14,970 bases of DNA from NCBI GenBank assembly GCA_964501445.1, contig CAZCSJ010000014.1, forward strand, positions 1 to 14,970, given 5' to 3'. Both the position numbers and the translations under genes were made by a program. The stretch comes from CAZCSJ01 sp964501445 (GTDB lineage: Bacteria > Patescibacteriota > Minisyncoccia > Sungbacterales > HO2-52-23). Positions 6,737 to 13,766 of the stretch are shown here, one piece after another. Each line of letters opens with the position of its first letter. Position 1 is the first letter of the stretch. Below the pieces are notes generated by a model, which saw nothing but the letters and a program-made list of their open reading frames with translations, was not told where the DNA came from and made no database searches.

Positions 6737-7148
6737 CTTTTATCCTGGTCTTTACGTCCAAACTCCATGCGAGATCCGATAACTTTGACTCGGTGAGTTT
6801 CGGGAGCGAAGATACAAGCGTTTCTTTCTTTGCCGGGATTTCTGGTGTTGCGGCCGTGCGCCTCGCCTCCTCTTTCTTCCAGATGTAGAAGCGCGGCTTT
6901 AGGAAAAAGAAGATAGCGTTTTTTACGATGATCGGGAATGGCTGCATGTTGATCTTGAGAAACGCGAGTGCGAGCGCAAATCCCCCGATAAAAATCGCAA
7001 ACGGCCAGAAGATGAGCGCGGGGAAAAATATCTTTGCGAGGATTATCAACCCTCCGCCCGCGCCCACCCAGAGCGCTTGCTTGATCGTAAAGGGCCCGAT
7101 GATTTTGTCCTGTACGTTAATGAATTGTGGGACTTGGTACTGTTGCAT
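6729..7148 (-). CDS. PrgI-family (VirB3-like) T4SS membrane protein
   Basis: The product is 139 aa. The N-terminal pattern YQVPQFINVQDKIIGPFT (4-21) is characteristic of the PrgI family, the Gram-positive counterpart of VirB3. Two adjacent transmembrane helices (about 24-42 and 45-65) follow, then a membrane-proximal aromatic segment (FPIIVKNAIFFFLKPRFYIW, 71-90) and a charged cytoplasmic tail. PrgI/VirB3 proteins sit in the inner membrane and contact VirB4. Here the expected neighbour (traC-like plus virB4) is displaced by the GxxExxY cassette. No Shine-Dalgarno is visible before the ATG; an AT-rich inverted-repeat spacer precedes it. Confidence 0.88.
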   Translation of the reverse strand: MQQYQVPQFINVQDKIIGPFTIKQALWVGAGGGLIILAKIFFPALIFWPFAIFIGGFALALAFLKINMQPFPIIVKNAIFFFLKPRFYIWKKEEARRTAATPEIPAKKETLVSSLPKLTESKLSDLAWSLDVKTRIKDE

Positions 7149-7153
7149 GTTGC

Positions 7154-7204
7154 TTGAATTATGAATTACGAATTATGGTTTTACAATAATTCATACTTCC
7201 TAAT
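7154..7204. repeat. AT-rich GAATTA inverted-repeat spacer upstream of prgI
   Basis: It carries GAATTATGAATTACGAATTA on the left, and AATAATTCATACTTCCTAATT on the right in the form of TAATTCATA and CTAATTC. It can fold as a hairpin between the end of the proline-rich gene and prgI. It is the third member of the spacer family at 3668-3741 and 5565-5632. Confidence 0.6.
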
Positions 7205-8107
7205 TCACTCAATCGGTTCTTTATACGGGTCAATTCCGCTATAGGGCGACTTTTTCTCTGGCGGCTTGGATGGCTCGACTAATCCGCCAGCTGGCGGAGG
7301 CGGAAGGGGCGGCTGGGGCGAGGGCGGGGTCAGCGGGGGCTGTTCTGTGTTTCGTAAGTCAATCGGCGGCTTCACCTCGCGGCGCGGTGCTTCGGGTTCT
7401 TGGGGTGGCGGGGTTTTCCCCTGAGCTTGTCGAAGGGTCGCCTCCTCCTTCTCGTCCGCCGGTCCCGCAAAAAAGATTCCGCCCATAATCTCCGGAAGTT
7501 CCGGCGCTTTCGGTTCTACAGCGGATTTCGGCGTGGGCGATGCCGTAGTCGTTATCGTTTCGTCTCCCTGACTCCTATCCGCCAGCTGGCGGACTAATTC
7601 CTGATTCTCGTTTTTTAACGCACTCATCGGCATCACGTCTTTTGGCAACGGCATCTTGGGTGCGGGAGCAGCAGGTGGAGCAGCGGGCTTTATTTCTCGT
7701 GTCTCGTCCCTAATTCCTGTCCGCCAGCTGGCGGACTGATTCCTGATTCCTGATTCCTGCTTCTCCAGTTTCTCGTACGTAATCTCCACCTGATGCGCGG
7801 ATTTCAACATCTCGCGAATGGGAAAGAAAATCTGATGATTCACCTCGGCCGCGATTTTTTTTGCTTTGTCCCCATCAATCTCAAGGCGTTTGGCGATTTC
7901 CCCTACAAATTCCGAGGGTTTCAGGAGGCCGAGCATGACATATCCTGTTTCTTCGGCGAGAAAGCCGGTTTTTTCAATAGTAAGCCCGTACTTCTTTCCG
8001 AGTTCAAACATTTTATCGGCAACCTCAACACTGACAATCGCTTCTTTTAGTGCCTGAGGGAGTTTTTGGTATTGAGTTTTGAGGGTTTCTTTTCCGTAGT
8101 GCGTCAT
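7205..8107 (-). CDS. Conserved-looking helical protein with long Pro-rich, repeat-riddled tail
   Basis: The product is 300 aa. Residues 1-112 form a compact, mostly helical domain (LPQALKEAIVSVEVADKMFELGKKYGL, AEETGYVMLGLLKPSEF, IAAEVNHQIFFPIREML), which I associate with hypothetical proteins in Parcubacteria T4SS-like clusters. I cannot name a function. Residues 113-300 are low-complexity, rich in Pro, Ala and Glu, and probably disordered. This tail is partly built from DNA repeats: a 16-nt palindrome occurs three times in three frames (residues about 125-130, 172-177 and 271-275), and a dispersed motif encodes LRQAQGK at 225-231. No signal peptide or membrane helix is seen, so it is probably cytosolic. 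A good Shine-Dalgarno (AAAGAGGT, eight bases before the ATG) overlaps the end of the virB6-like gene, six bases upstream. Confidence 0.7.
   Translation of the reverse strand: MTHYGKETLKTQYQKLPQALKEAIVSVEVADKMFELGKKYGLTIEKTGFLAEETGYVMLGLLKPSEFVGEIAKRLEIDGDKAKKIAAEVNHQIFFPIREMLKSAHQVEITYEKLEKQESGIRNQSASWRTGIRDETREIKPAAPPAAPAPKMPLPKDVMPMSALKNENQELVRQLADRSQGDETITTTASPTPKSAVEPKAPELPEIMGGIFFAGPADEKEEATLRQAQGKTPPPQEPEAPRREVKPPIDLRNTEQPPLTPPSPQPPLPPPPAGGLVEPSKPPEKKSPYSGIDPYKEPIE
7283..7298. repeat. 16-nt palindrome TCCGCCAGCTGGCGGA, copy A
   Basis: A perfect palindrome inside the 3' part of the 7205-8107 gene, read in frame as the end of a Pro run followed by AGG. Coordinates modulo 3 differ from those of copies B and C. 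Confidence 0.9.
7420..7436. repeat. Dispersed motif CCTGAGCTTGTCGAAGG
   Basis: A 17-nt motif in coding sequence, read on the minus strand as part of TLRQAQGK. The core CTGAGCTTGTCGAAG also occurs in the intergenic tandem repeat at 2304-2318 and 2421-2435. I recognise it from memory as a widely dispersed short repeat in CPR and other environmental bacteria. Confidence 0.8.
7578..7593. repeat. 16-nt palindrome TCCGCCAGCTGGCGGA, copy B
   Basis: The second perfect copy, read as VRQLAD. It shares longer flanks with copy C (CTAATTCCTGATTC against CTGATTCCTGATTC on the right), so the duplicated segment is about 40-45 nt. Confidence 0.9.
7720..7735. repeat. 16-nt palindrome TCCGCCAGCTGGCGGA, copy C
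   Basis: The third perfect copy, read as SASWRT. On its right lies a TTCCTGA microsatellite-like run (about 7735-7760), and on its left TCTCGTCCCTAATTCCTG. Similar words occur in the non-coding spacer at 58-96 on the opposite strand. Confidence 0.9.
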
Positions 8108-8113
8108 ACCGTG

Positions 8114-10819
8114 TTACCTCTTTAGAGATCTTATCTTATTGAGTTCCTCCATCCGTTTTTGCATCTCATCAACTTCTTTGGTTATCTGCGTGATGACGGC
8201 GGTAAGAGCGCTCCGTTCGGTGTTGAGTTTTTGGAGTTCCGCGTCGCGTTCCGCCGTGAGTTTTTTGATTCCCGCCTCAAGCGTTTCTATTGCTTCGTTG
8301 AGTTTTGGATACGGCATGCTCAGCGGCGGACCCTTGAATTTTATCTCGGTGAGACGCTTCAGTTCCGCTTCCTGTTCCTTTATGCGGCCGCCAAAATCAT
8401 CTCCCCGTTCTGTAATGGTGCGGTCAAGCGTATTCGCCTCGTTTTGTCGCGTCGCGAGGACCTGCTGTTTCTCCGGGATGCGCTCTCGTGATAATTGATT
8501 CAATTCCGTCCGAGGCGGGGGGTGGTCGGTAGGGAGATCGCCGATCGCCCACTTGGCGGTAGTGGTGTTAAGCCACTTGTAGGTATCATCTCTCATTGTG
8601 GCCGTAAGCTCCGGCTTCTTTTGCACCTCGGCCGCTATCCGTTGCATCATGTCCATATTTTCTTGAGCGATTTTTGCCATATGCTTTGGCCCCAGTGTCG
8701 CGAGCATGTCTTTTATAAGCCCCTGCAGCCGCGGATCATCCGTCTTCTCCAGTTCGTCAAAATCCACAATCATCTTAGAAACATCTTCTACTTTTGCTCG
8801 GTCCAGCGTCACGCGCCGCGCCGCCTGTTCGTTGGTAATGTCTCCTTCACCGCGGTCTCGCGCACGGTTTTTTATCTGGTCGAGTTCCTGTGTGGAGAAA
8901 TGTTCCGCGCGCGCGAGCAGAGGATTATATTTCAAAATACCCATCTTTGTCTGTTCGCCAAAGCCGGATGCCATCTGTACGACATTCTCAAGATTGACGC
9001 CTGTCTTTTGCAGTTCGCTCAGTTTTCCTCGTTCAGCTAAAACCTGCGCGATAGCCACTTTATCTTTTGCGAGCATACTGCTGTGGTATTCGTTCACGAG
9101 GTTATCGGTATTGTACTCGGTATACTTCTTTTTGAGTTCTTCCACCTTTTTTTCCTGTCCTTCAAGGTATCGCGTTGTTCCCCGTGTGATGGGTGCGGCG
9201 AGTACTCCGAGTATAGGGGTACGGCTGATTGCCTGTATGGCGGGTTTGATCAATCCGGGAGCGAGGCCTCGTGCGGCAGCAGCCACCCCCGTACCGGCAA
9301 CTCCGAGTCCCCACCCGAGGAGTGCGCCGCCGGCAACCTTCCCGGCGGTTATCGTCGCCTCTCCTGCTGCCCCCGCGCTGTCCTTTGCGAATTTGACTGC
9401 AATGACCATGATGACGATCACAAGAATGACCATGAGGATGCGGTCGGTATTGAGGATAATCGGTATGTCAGGGTTTGCAATGGATGTATCAAATTGCTGG
9501 ACCATAAAGAGCGTCATATAAATCATAAAGTAAAATATCGGCGCAAAGAAGGCATATTTGAAGAGCGCTTCAAGCCACTTGTCAAAAAGCCCTTTTGCCT
9601 TTCCCCAAGGCATGAGGTATGCGATAAAGGCAAGGGGTGCCGTGATGGAAAGAAAAATCTCTGCAATAAATCGGACGAGGAGCGCTACTGTTGCCATTAA
9701 AAATCCGTACACCGCAAGACCCAAAAGGAGCGCCCCGCCGCCGCTATAGATCGCATACTGCGATGCTTGTGTGAGTGCGGCTTTTCCAAGCGCGTCCCAT
9801 GCTAACATGACAGCTCCTCCCGCTGCGGCGTAGATCACACATCCTTTGAGGGAGAGTCCGCCTGCGCCCGCAATCAGCGGATTAGCAGTGAGAATACCGG
9901 CGCCCGTGACGAGCGCCGCAAGTCCGCATCCCCCAACAGCCCCAACTCCGATCCCCGCAAGAGTCGCTTGCGCGTACGGCACGCCCGAGGCGGCAAGGAG
10001 TGTTTCGCTAAATGCCGGGCGGTCTGAAGACGTGCGGCTTGCAGTACCCGGAGCGGATGCTTGACCGTTTGACCCCGTATTCCCTGTCTGGTTTGCCTGT
10101 TTTTTCAGTTCCTCTATTTTTTGTAGCGCCTTTTGGATTTCCCCCTCTTTTGCTAATTGCGTGATGGTATGGAGCCGCGTTTTTTCTATGAAGAATTGTG
10201 CAACACCCTGTTTTTTCGGATCCATTTTTTCATAGAATGTCCATGCGAGGGCGTTGGTAAATCCAAACACCGTGGTCACAATTACTAAACTAAAATTGAT
10301 GAGGAGCGCTACGATAAATATCCTGATGAGGAGTTTTTTGCCTCCCCACTCCTCAAGATTGAAAATAATGGTGAGTGCAATCCAGAGGAGCAGGAGGATA
10401 AAAAACGCATTTGCCATGTCGCGGAGCGTGGTCCATCCTACCTGCACGACCGTAAGGACTGCGGGGTCAAGCGCGGCGGTTCCCCAAAATACGGCGTCCA
10501 TCCAAGAAGCGACATACCCAAGAAGAACGCTAAATGCCTGCATGGCAAAATACGCGAGAATCGCGACTACGCCAAGGACGTTCGCGGCGCTCACGCCGCC
10601 GGCCATAGTGAGTACTTCTCCAACTCCTGTCGTGACTGTTTTCAGAAAGCCGCTTCCCTGTTCCTTGGGGACTCTCTGCGCCCACGCACTCTCCATCGGC
10701 ACGAGCAAAACCCCTGTCATAATAATGACGACAAGAAGGGCTTGGATTTTGTATCTTGTTGTTCTATCCACCTTCTTTGTCATTCTGAGCTGAAGGCGAA
10801 GAATCTTGAGGTCCTTCAC
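8114..10819 (-). CDS. VirB6/TrbL-like polytopic T4SS protein with coiled-coil tail
   Basis: The product is 901 aa from a GTG at 10819, or 889 aa from the ATG at 10783, which I prefer. VirB6/TrbL proteins form the inner-membrane channel part of type IV secretion systems. After a signal-like helix (27-48, ending SAWAQ), hydrophobic segments lie at about 79-105, 136-153, 163-187, 285-345 (Gly/Ala-rich), 360-405, 420-441 and 460-478. An Ala/Gly-rich stretch follows to about 520. The last 350 residues are hydrophilic, with coiled-coil patterns at about 552-570 and 780-895 (KEQEAELKRL, EAGIKKLTAERDAELQKL, QKRMEELNKI). Classical VirB6 proteins lack such a long tail. The first 12 codons from the GTG are a translated dispersed repeat. 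It is preceded by the 628-aa secreted protein gene and followed six bases later by the Pro-rich protein gene. Confidence 0.78.
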   Translation of the reverse strand: MKDLKILRLQLRMTKKVDRTTRYKIQALLVVIIMTGVLLVPMESAWAQRVPKEQGSGFLKTVTTGVGEVLTMAGGVSAANVLGVVAILAYFAMQAFSVLLGYVASWMDAVFWGTAALDPAVLTVVQVGWTTLRDMANAFFILLLLWIALTIIFNLEEWGGKKLLIRIFIVALLINFSLVIVTTVFGFTNALAWTFYEKMDPKKQGVAQFFIEKTRLHTITQLAKEGEIQKALQKIEELKKQANQTGNTGSNGQASAPGTASRTSSDRPAFSETLLAASGVPYAQATLAGIGVGAVGGCGLAALVTGAGILTANPLIAGAGGLSLKGCVIYAAAGGAVMLAWDALGKAALTQASQYAIYSGGGALLLGLAVYGFLMATVALLVRFIAEIFLSITAPLAFIAYLMPWGKAKGLFDKWLEALFKYAFFAPIFYFMIYMTLFMVQQFDTSIANPDIPIILNTDRILMVILVIVIMVIAVKFAKDSAGAAGEATITAGKVAGGALLGWGLGVAGTGVAAAARGLAPGLIKPAIQAISRTPILGVLAAPITRGTTRYLEGQEKKVEELKKKYTEYNTDNLVNEYHSSMLAKDKVAIAQVLAERGKLSELQKTGVNLENVVQMASGFGEQTKMGILKYNPLLARAEHFSTQELDQIKNRARDRGEGDITNEQAARRVTLDRAKVEDVSKMIVDFDELEKTDDPRLQGLIKDMLATLGPKHMAKIAQENMDMMQRIAAEVQKKPELTATMRDDTYKWLNTTTAKWAIGDLPTDHPPPRTELNQLSRERIPEKQQVLATRQNEANTLDRTITERGDDFGGRIKEQEAELKRLTEIKFKGPPLSMPYPKLNEAIETLEAGIKKLTAERDAELQKLNTERSALTAVITQITKEVDEMQKRMEELNKIRSLKR

Positions 10820-10834
10820 TTTGCCCAGGACGAC
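10773..10834. repeat. Dispersed repeat overlapping the virB6-like start
   Basis: On the minus strand the segment reads CGTCCTGGGCAAAGTGAAGG, then ACCTCAAGATTCTTCGCC, TTCAGCTCAGAATGACAAAG. I recognise this from memory as a variant of the common dispersed element with the pattern GTCATCCTGAGCGAAGTGAAGG...AAGATTCTTCGC...CTCAGAATGAC. It fills the space between the two genes and includes both candidate start codons (GTG 10819, ATG 10783). Confidence 0.7.
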
Positions 10835-10847
10835 GGTCTGAGATATT

Positions 10848-12734
10848 TTATCGGTTAATAATCACAACAGCGCTCGTGATGTCTTTTTCGGTTTTCAAAA
10901 TGAGGTCAATGAGTTTGGGGACATCTTGGTCGGCCTGCGCGCGCGCGGCGTTTACATCTTTCAATGTTTCAATGTCGCGAATGCGGCTCGTTTGGAAAGA
11001 GGTCTCATAAAACTGCATGGTGCCCTCGTCGGTCTTGAGCGTGTCAAGCAGTTGGTCCGCCGCGAGTTTTTCCGCGCCGCTCAAGCCAGAGATTTTTTCC
11101 GGCAGTCGGTTTCTAAACATTGCGATGAGTCCCGCGTAACTCGCGCTAAGGTCCTGGGCGCTTGAGAGGTGTTCGGAGATGGTTCCAAGCGCATCAGTGG
11201 GACTGCTTTTTAGCGCGCTTTGCAGGTCAGAACTTTGCGAGAAAAGGAGGGATTGCGTGACATCGTTATTGAGCGTATCAAGCTGGCGCGTGAGCGAGCC
11301 GATGGCGTTCGGGCTTATGCCAGCACCTGTGTTGGTGTTGGCGCTAAGTCCCCTCACGGTCGGCGCGATTGATTTCATCTTGTCAATGAACGAGCGCTTC
11401 TCGCCTTCCATCTGCGTGATTTGCGTTTGAATTCTCGCGATTTCTCCGTTGGTGATGTCAATCTGCCCTTTGGTAATGTCAGAGGGCAGGGTTTCATCCG
11501 TCGCTTTCAGGCGTGCGAGTTGAATTTTTTGTCCGGCAAGCGACGAGTAGAGCGGTTCAATTTGGCGGTTTGCAGAGGCAATCAAGCGATTGATGCGCGA
11601 GAGCAGCGTTTGCCCCTGCCCCAAAAATTCGGATGCAAGCACGCGGTCAAACGCGTCCGGTTCTGTAGGCGAGAAGTTCGGCCCGCCAAAAAGCCCGCCG
11701 ATGTTGGTAAGGCCCGCGAGCCGGCTTACCGACGCATTGATAATGTCCCCCATTGCCGCGTCAATGACCACTTTCAAAAAGTTTTGGTCATCCGCATTTG
11801 CCATGAAGAAATCCGCATCGTTCTGGCTCAAATTCTTTGAGAGCATGTCCACAAAAAGCCCGCCCGGGGTTTTTGTGAAATAGTTTTTGGGCGTAGTACC
11901 CGCGGGGCACCCGTCAGCTGCTGGACGAATTTCAGTAATCGGGGCGGATCCCTCAATTGAGGAGTTGTCGAATTCGCACTCAACCTCTTCATACCCAAGC
12001 GTCCCGCGGTTTGCGAGAAATGTTTGTTGGGTGGTTTCTTTTTCAAGGAGTTGTGCCTGGCCGATTGTATCCCACGCGAGCCAGTATGCGCCAATCGGAT
12101 TATTTTGCGGCTCAAGCGACACTTTCAAAAATGTCTCCCACCCGCCCTTTTCAAAGTCCGCATAAAATGACCCGATGTTGTCCACAATGTCGGTCACGCT
12201 GCAGTCAAACTGCTCTTCCGGGTAGGGCGTGGTGCGGAGCGCAATGTTGAGAAACCCGCCGATGTTTCCGCAAAGGTCTCTGCCGCTTATTTTATTCAAA
12301 AGATTCCCGCCTACAAAATCCATCCTCTTGTGGAGCTCATTTCCGATGTTGTCAAAAAAGCCGATTTTTTTCGGGTTGCCTTTGATTTCGTTCACAATTC
12401 CCGCGGTAATTCCTTTGACAAGCCCGCGCGCCATTTGCCGCACCGCGGGCTTTATCGCGTGCTCCACCCAGAATTGGTAGGTGAAGATGGAAACTTCGGC
12501 TACTTTAGTAGTGGGGACCGTAATGGCAAGTGAGGCAGCGCCCGGGAGTGTGCCGCCGGCAATGGGCGCAATTTGTTGGGCTACACCTATGAGAGCGTCA
12601 CTGGCTCCTTTTACCGCACCACCGCCTTTATCTGCTGCTGTTTGCGCGTATACGTTTCGCGGCACTGTAAATAGTCCCGCGAATGTAACGGTTGCGATGA
12701 GGACGATGAATAGAGCTGTCAGTCGCTTTCTCAT
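10848..12734 (-). CDS. Large secreted protein of unknown function, T4SS-cluster member
   Basis: The product is 628 aa. A signal peptide (1-30, cleavage near VYA/Q) leads into a region with weakly amphipathic helices (about 80-115, FWVEHAIKPAVRQMARGLVKGITAGIV), then a Cys-containing globular part (C155, C178, C252, C276). A largely helical C-terminal half follows, with coiled-coil tendency at about 375-460. I do not recognise a named family. Position next to the VirB6-like gene, export signal and helical build make a VirB5-like or pilus-tip role thinkable, but there is no motif to prove it. The ATG overlaps the stop of the TSP3 gene by four bases (ATGA), so the two are probably translationally coupled. 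Confidence 0.6.
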   Translation of the reverse strand: MRKRLTALFIVLIATVTFAGLFTVPRNVYAQTAADKGGGAVKGASDALIGVAQQIAPIAGGTLPGAASLAITVPTTKVAEVSIFTYQFWVEHAIKPAVRQMARGLVKGITAGIVNEIKGNPKKIGFFDNIGNELHKRMDFVGGNLLNKISGRDLCGNIGGFLNIALRTTPYPEEQFDCSVTDIVDNIGSFYADFEKGGWETFLKVSLEPQNNPIGAYWLAWDTIGQAQLLEKETTQQTFLANRGTLGYEEVECEFDNSSIEGSAPITEIRPAADGCPAGTTPKNYFTKTPGGLFVDMLSKNLSQNDADFFMANADDQNFLKVVIDAAMGDIINASVSRLAGLTNIGGLFGGPNFSPTEPDAFDRVLASEFLGQGQTLLSRINRLIASANRQIEPLYSSLAGQKIQLARLKATDETLPSDITKGQIDITNGEIARIQTQITQMEGEKRSFIDKMKSIAPTVRGLSANTNTGAGISPNAIGSLTRQLDTLNNDVTQSLLFSQSSDLQSALKSSPTDALGTISEHLSSAQDLSASYAGLIAMFRNRLPEKISGLSGAEKLAADQLLDTLKTDEGTMQFYETSFQTSRIRDIETLKDVNAARAQADQDVPKLIDLILKTEKDITSAVVIINR

Positions 12735-13660
12735 AGTTTTTGGAAACGCAATGCCATATCTTCACGCAGTTTCTGGTCTTCGTTAATCACATCTTGATAG
12801 TGGGGTGCGGCAACCATTGCCTTCATCATGTCGCGGTCGGCGTTTCGGAAAATTTCAAGAATTGTTTTCACTTTGAGCGTGAGATTGAGAATGCGCTCAT
12901 GCTCCTCTTTCCATAAGGAGGGGACCGGAGTTGCGCGGTAGTTCTCGTACGCCATTTCGTAGTTTTTGATGAGCGGGTCAAAACGGGAGAGCTGCGACGC
13001 ATAGGTGTCGCGCTGGACAATGCTCGCAAAAAGCAACCGCGGGTCTTGGGTGTCGGCAATGTACTTCTGTCCCACGGCAGATATGGCCGCGAGGTAGCGC
13101 GTAATCGCTTCTTTGGAGTTGTCGTTTGTCACGCGGATGTCCGAAGGATTCACACGCGGGAACTCAATGCTTTGCGGATTATATGTCTCAAAAAAATTCG
13201 CAACGGTCCGCTCTGCCGCTTGTTTCGTGTCAATCTGCGCATTGGGGTCTGCGAGCTTCAGCCGGACATAGTCCTCGTAGAACTGCCGGCCAAGGGACTC
13301 GGTGAAGTTGTTTTCGTCCAATTCCTCTTCCGGCGGATGTGCGCGCTCGGGTTTTGCAGGCAGGTCGTCCGGTCCCGGCTTCAACGGGTCGCGGCCCTTT
13401 ACGATTTCTTCTCCATCGTTTGTTCCGTCTTTGTCGGTATCCGGATTGTCAGGGTCGGTTTTATAAATCGGCTCTTCCCAATCCTTCAGGCCGTCGCCAT
13501 CTGTATCTTTTGCGGAGTCGTATGCAATTGGTGCAGCTGCCAGTACCTGTGTAGGGATTTTTGCGCTGCCTTTTTCCCGGCCGCCGAGAAACCAAAACAA
13601 TCCCCCTGTTGCCAATAGGAGAACAGCCGCCAATAGCGCTACTTTAATTTTAGCGTTCAC
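12731..13660 (-). CDS. Membrane-anchored protein with thrombospondin type 3 (Ca2+-binding) repeats
   Basis: The product is 309 aa from a GTG start. One N-terminal transmembrane helix (about 6-26) is followed by Asp-rich calcium-binding repeats: DTDGDGLKDWEE (52-63) and DPDNPDTDKDGTNDGEE (69-85). Both have the D-x-D-x-D-G spacing of thrombospondin type 3 repeats, and the trailing GRDPL is also typical. A Pro/Glu linker (about 95-115) leads to a helical C-terminal domain (120-309) that I cannot name. The protein is probably anchored with its repeats outside. It is the first gene after the promoter at 13668-13673 and overlaps the next gene by ATGA. Calcium binding is inferred from the repeats only. 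Confidence 0.75.
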   Translation of the reverse strand: MNAKIKVALLAAVLLLATGGLFWFLGGREKGSAKIPTQVLAAAPIAYDSAKDTDGDGLKDWEEPIYKTDPDNPDTDKDGTNDGEEIVKGRDPLKPGPDDLPAKPERAHPPEEELDENNFTESLGRQFYEDYVRLKLADPNAQIDTKQAAERTVANFFETYNPQSIEFPRVNPSDIRVTNDNSKEAITRYLAAISAVGQKYIADTQDPRLLFASIVQRDTYASQLSRFDPLIKNYEMAYENYRATPVPSLWKEEHERILNLTLKVKTILEIFRNADRDMMKAMVAAPHYQDVINEDQKLREDMALRFQKL

Positions 13661-13667
13661 CTCTTAC

Positions 13668-13673
13668 ATTATA
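13668..13673 (-). promoter_or_regulatory. Consensus -10 box (TATAAT) for the T4SS-like cluster
   Basis: The minus strand reads GGGGTATAATGTAAGAGGTG: a perfect TATAAT with seven bases to the GTG start at 13660. Initiation at the usual distance would fall at or next to the GTG, so the message may be leaderless. A convincing -35 was not found at 16-18 bases. The box lies directly downstream of the 40-nt palindrome that closes the rsmA unit, as expected for a new transcription unit. Confidence 0.55.
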
Positions 13674-13716
13674 CCCCAAAATATCCCAAAGAACTCCTCA
13701 AGTAATCCACAGAATA

Positions 13717-13756
13717 ATAAGTAGCGGAACTTCCCATGGGAAGTTCCGCTACTTAT
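13717..13756. terminator. 40-nt perfect palindrome, probable terminator of the rsmA unit
   Basis: The palindrome is centred on CCCATGGG between 13736 and 13737, with 20 bases pairing on each side (arms include AAGTAGCGGAACTTCCC). On the minus strand it follows the stop of the small secreted protein gene (13767) by ten bases and is followed by TTATTCT, a weak U-rich tail. It separates the rsmA unit from the cluster promoter. The T tract is poor, so it might also act as an RNA-stabilising hairpin. Confidence 0.65.
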
Positions 13757-13766
13757 GAGGTCGCGC

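Noticed and set aside
8706..9700. Long plus-strand ORFs (about 271 and 205 codons) opposite the virB6-like gene
   Set aside because: They are Ser/Arg- or Cys/His-rich with no domain pattern, and lie antisense to a well-supported membrane protein gene. They are shadow frames of GC-rich coding sequence.
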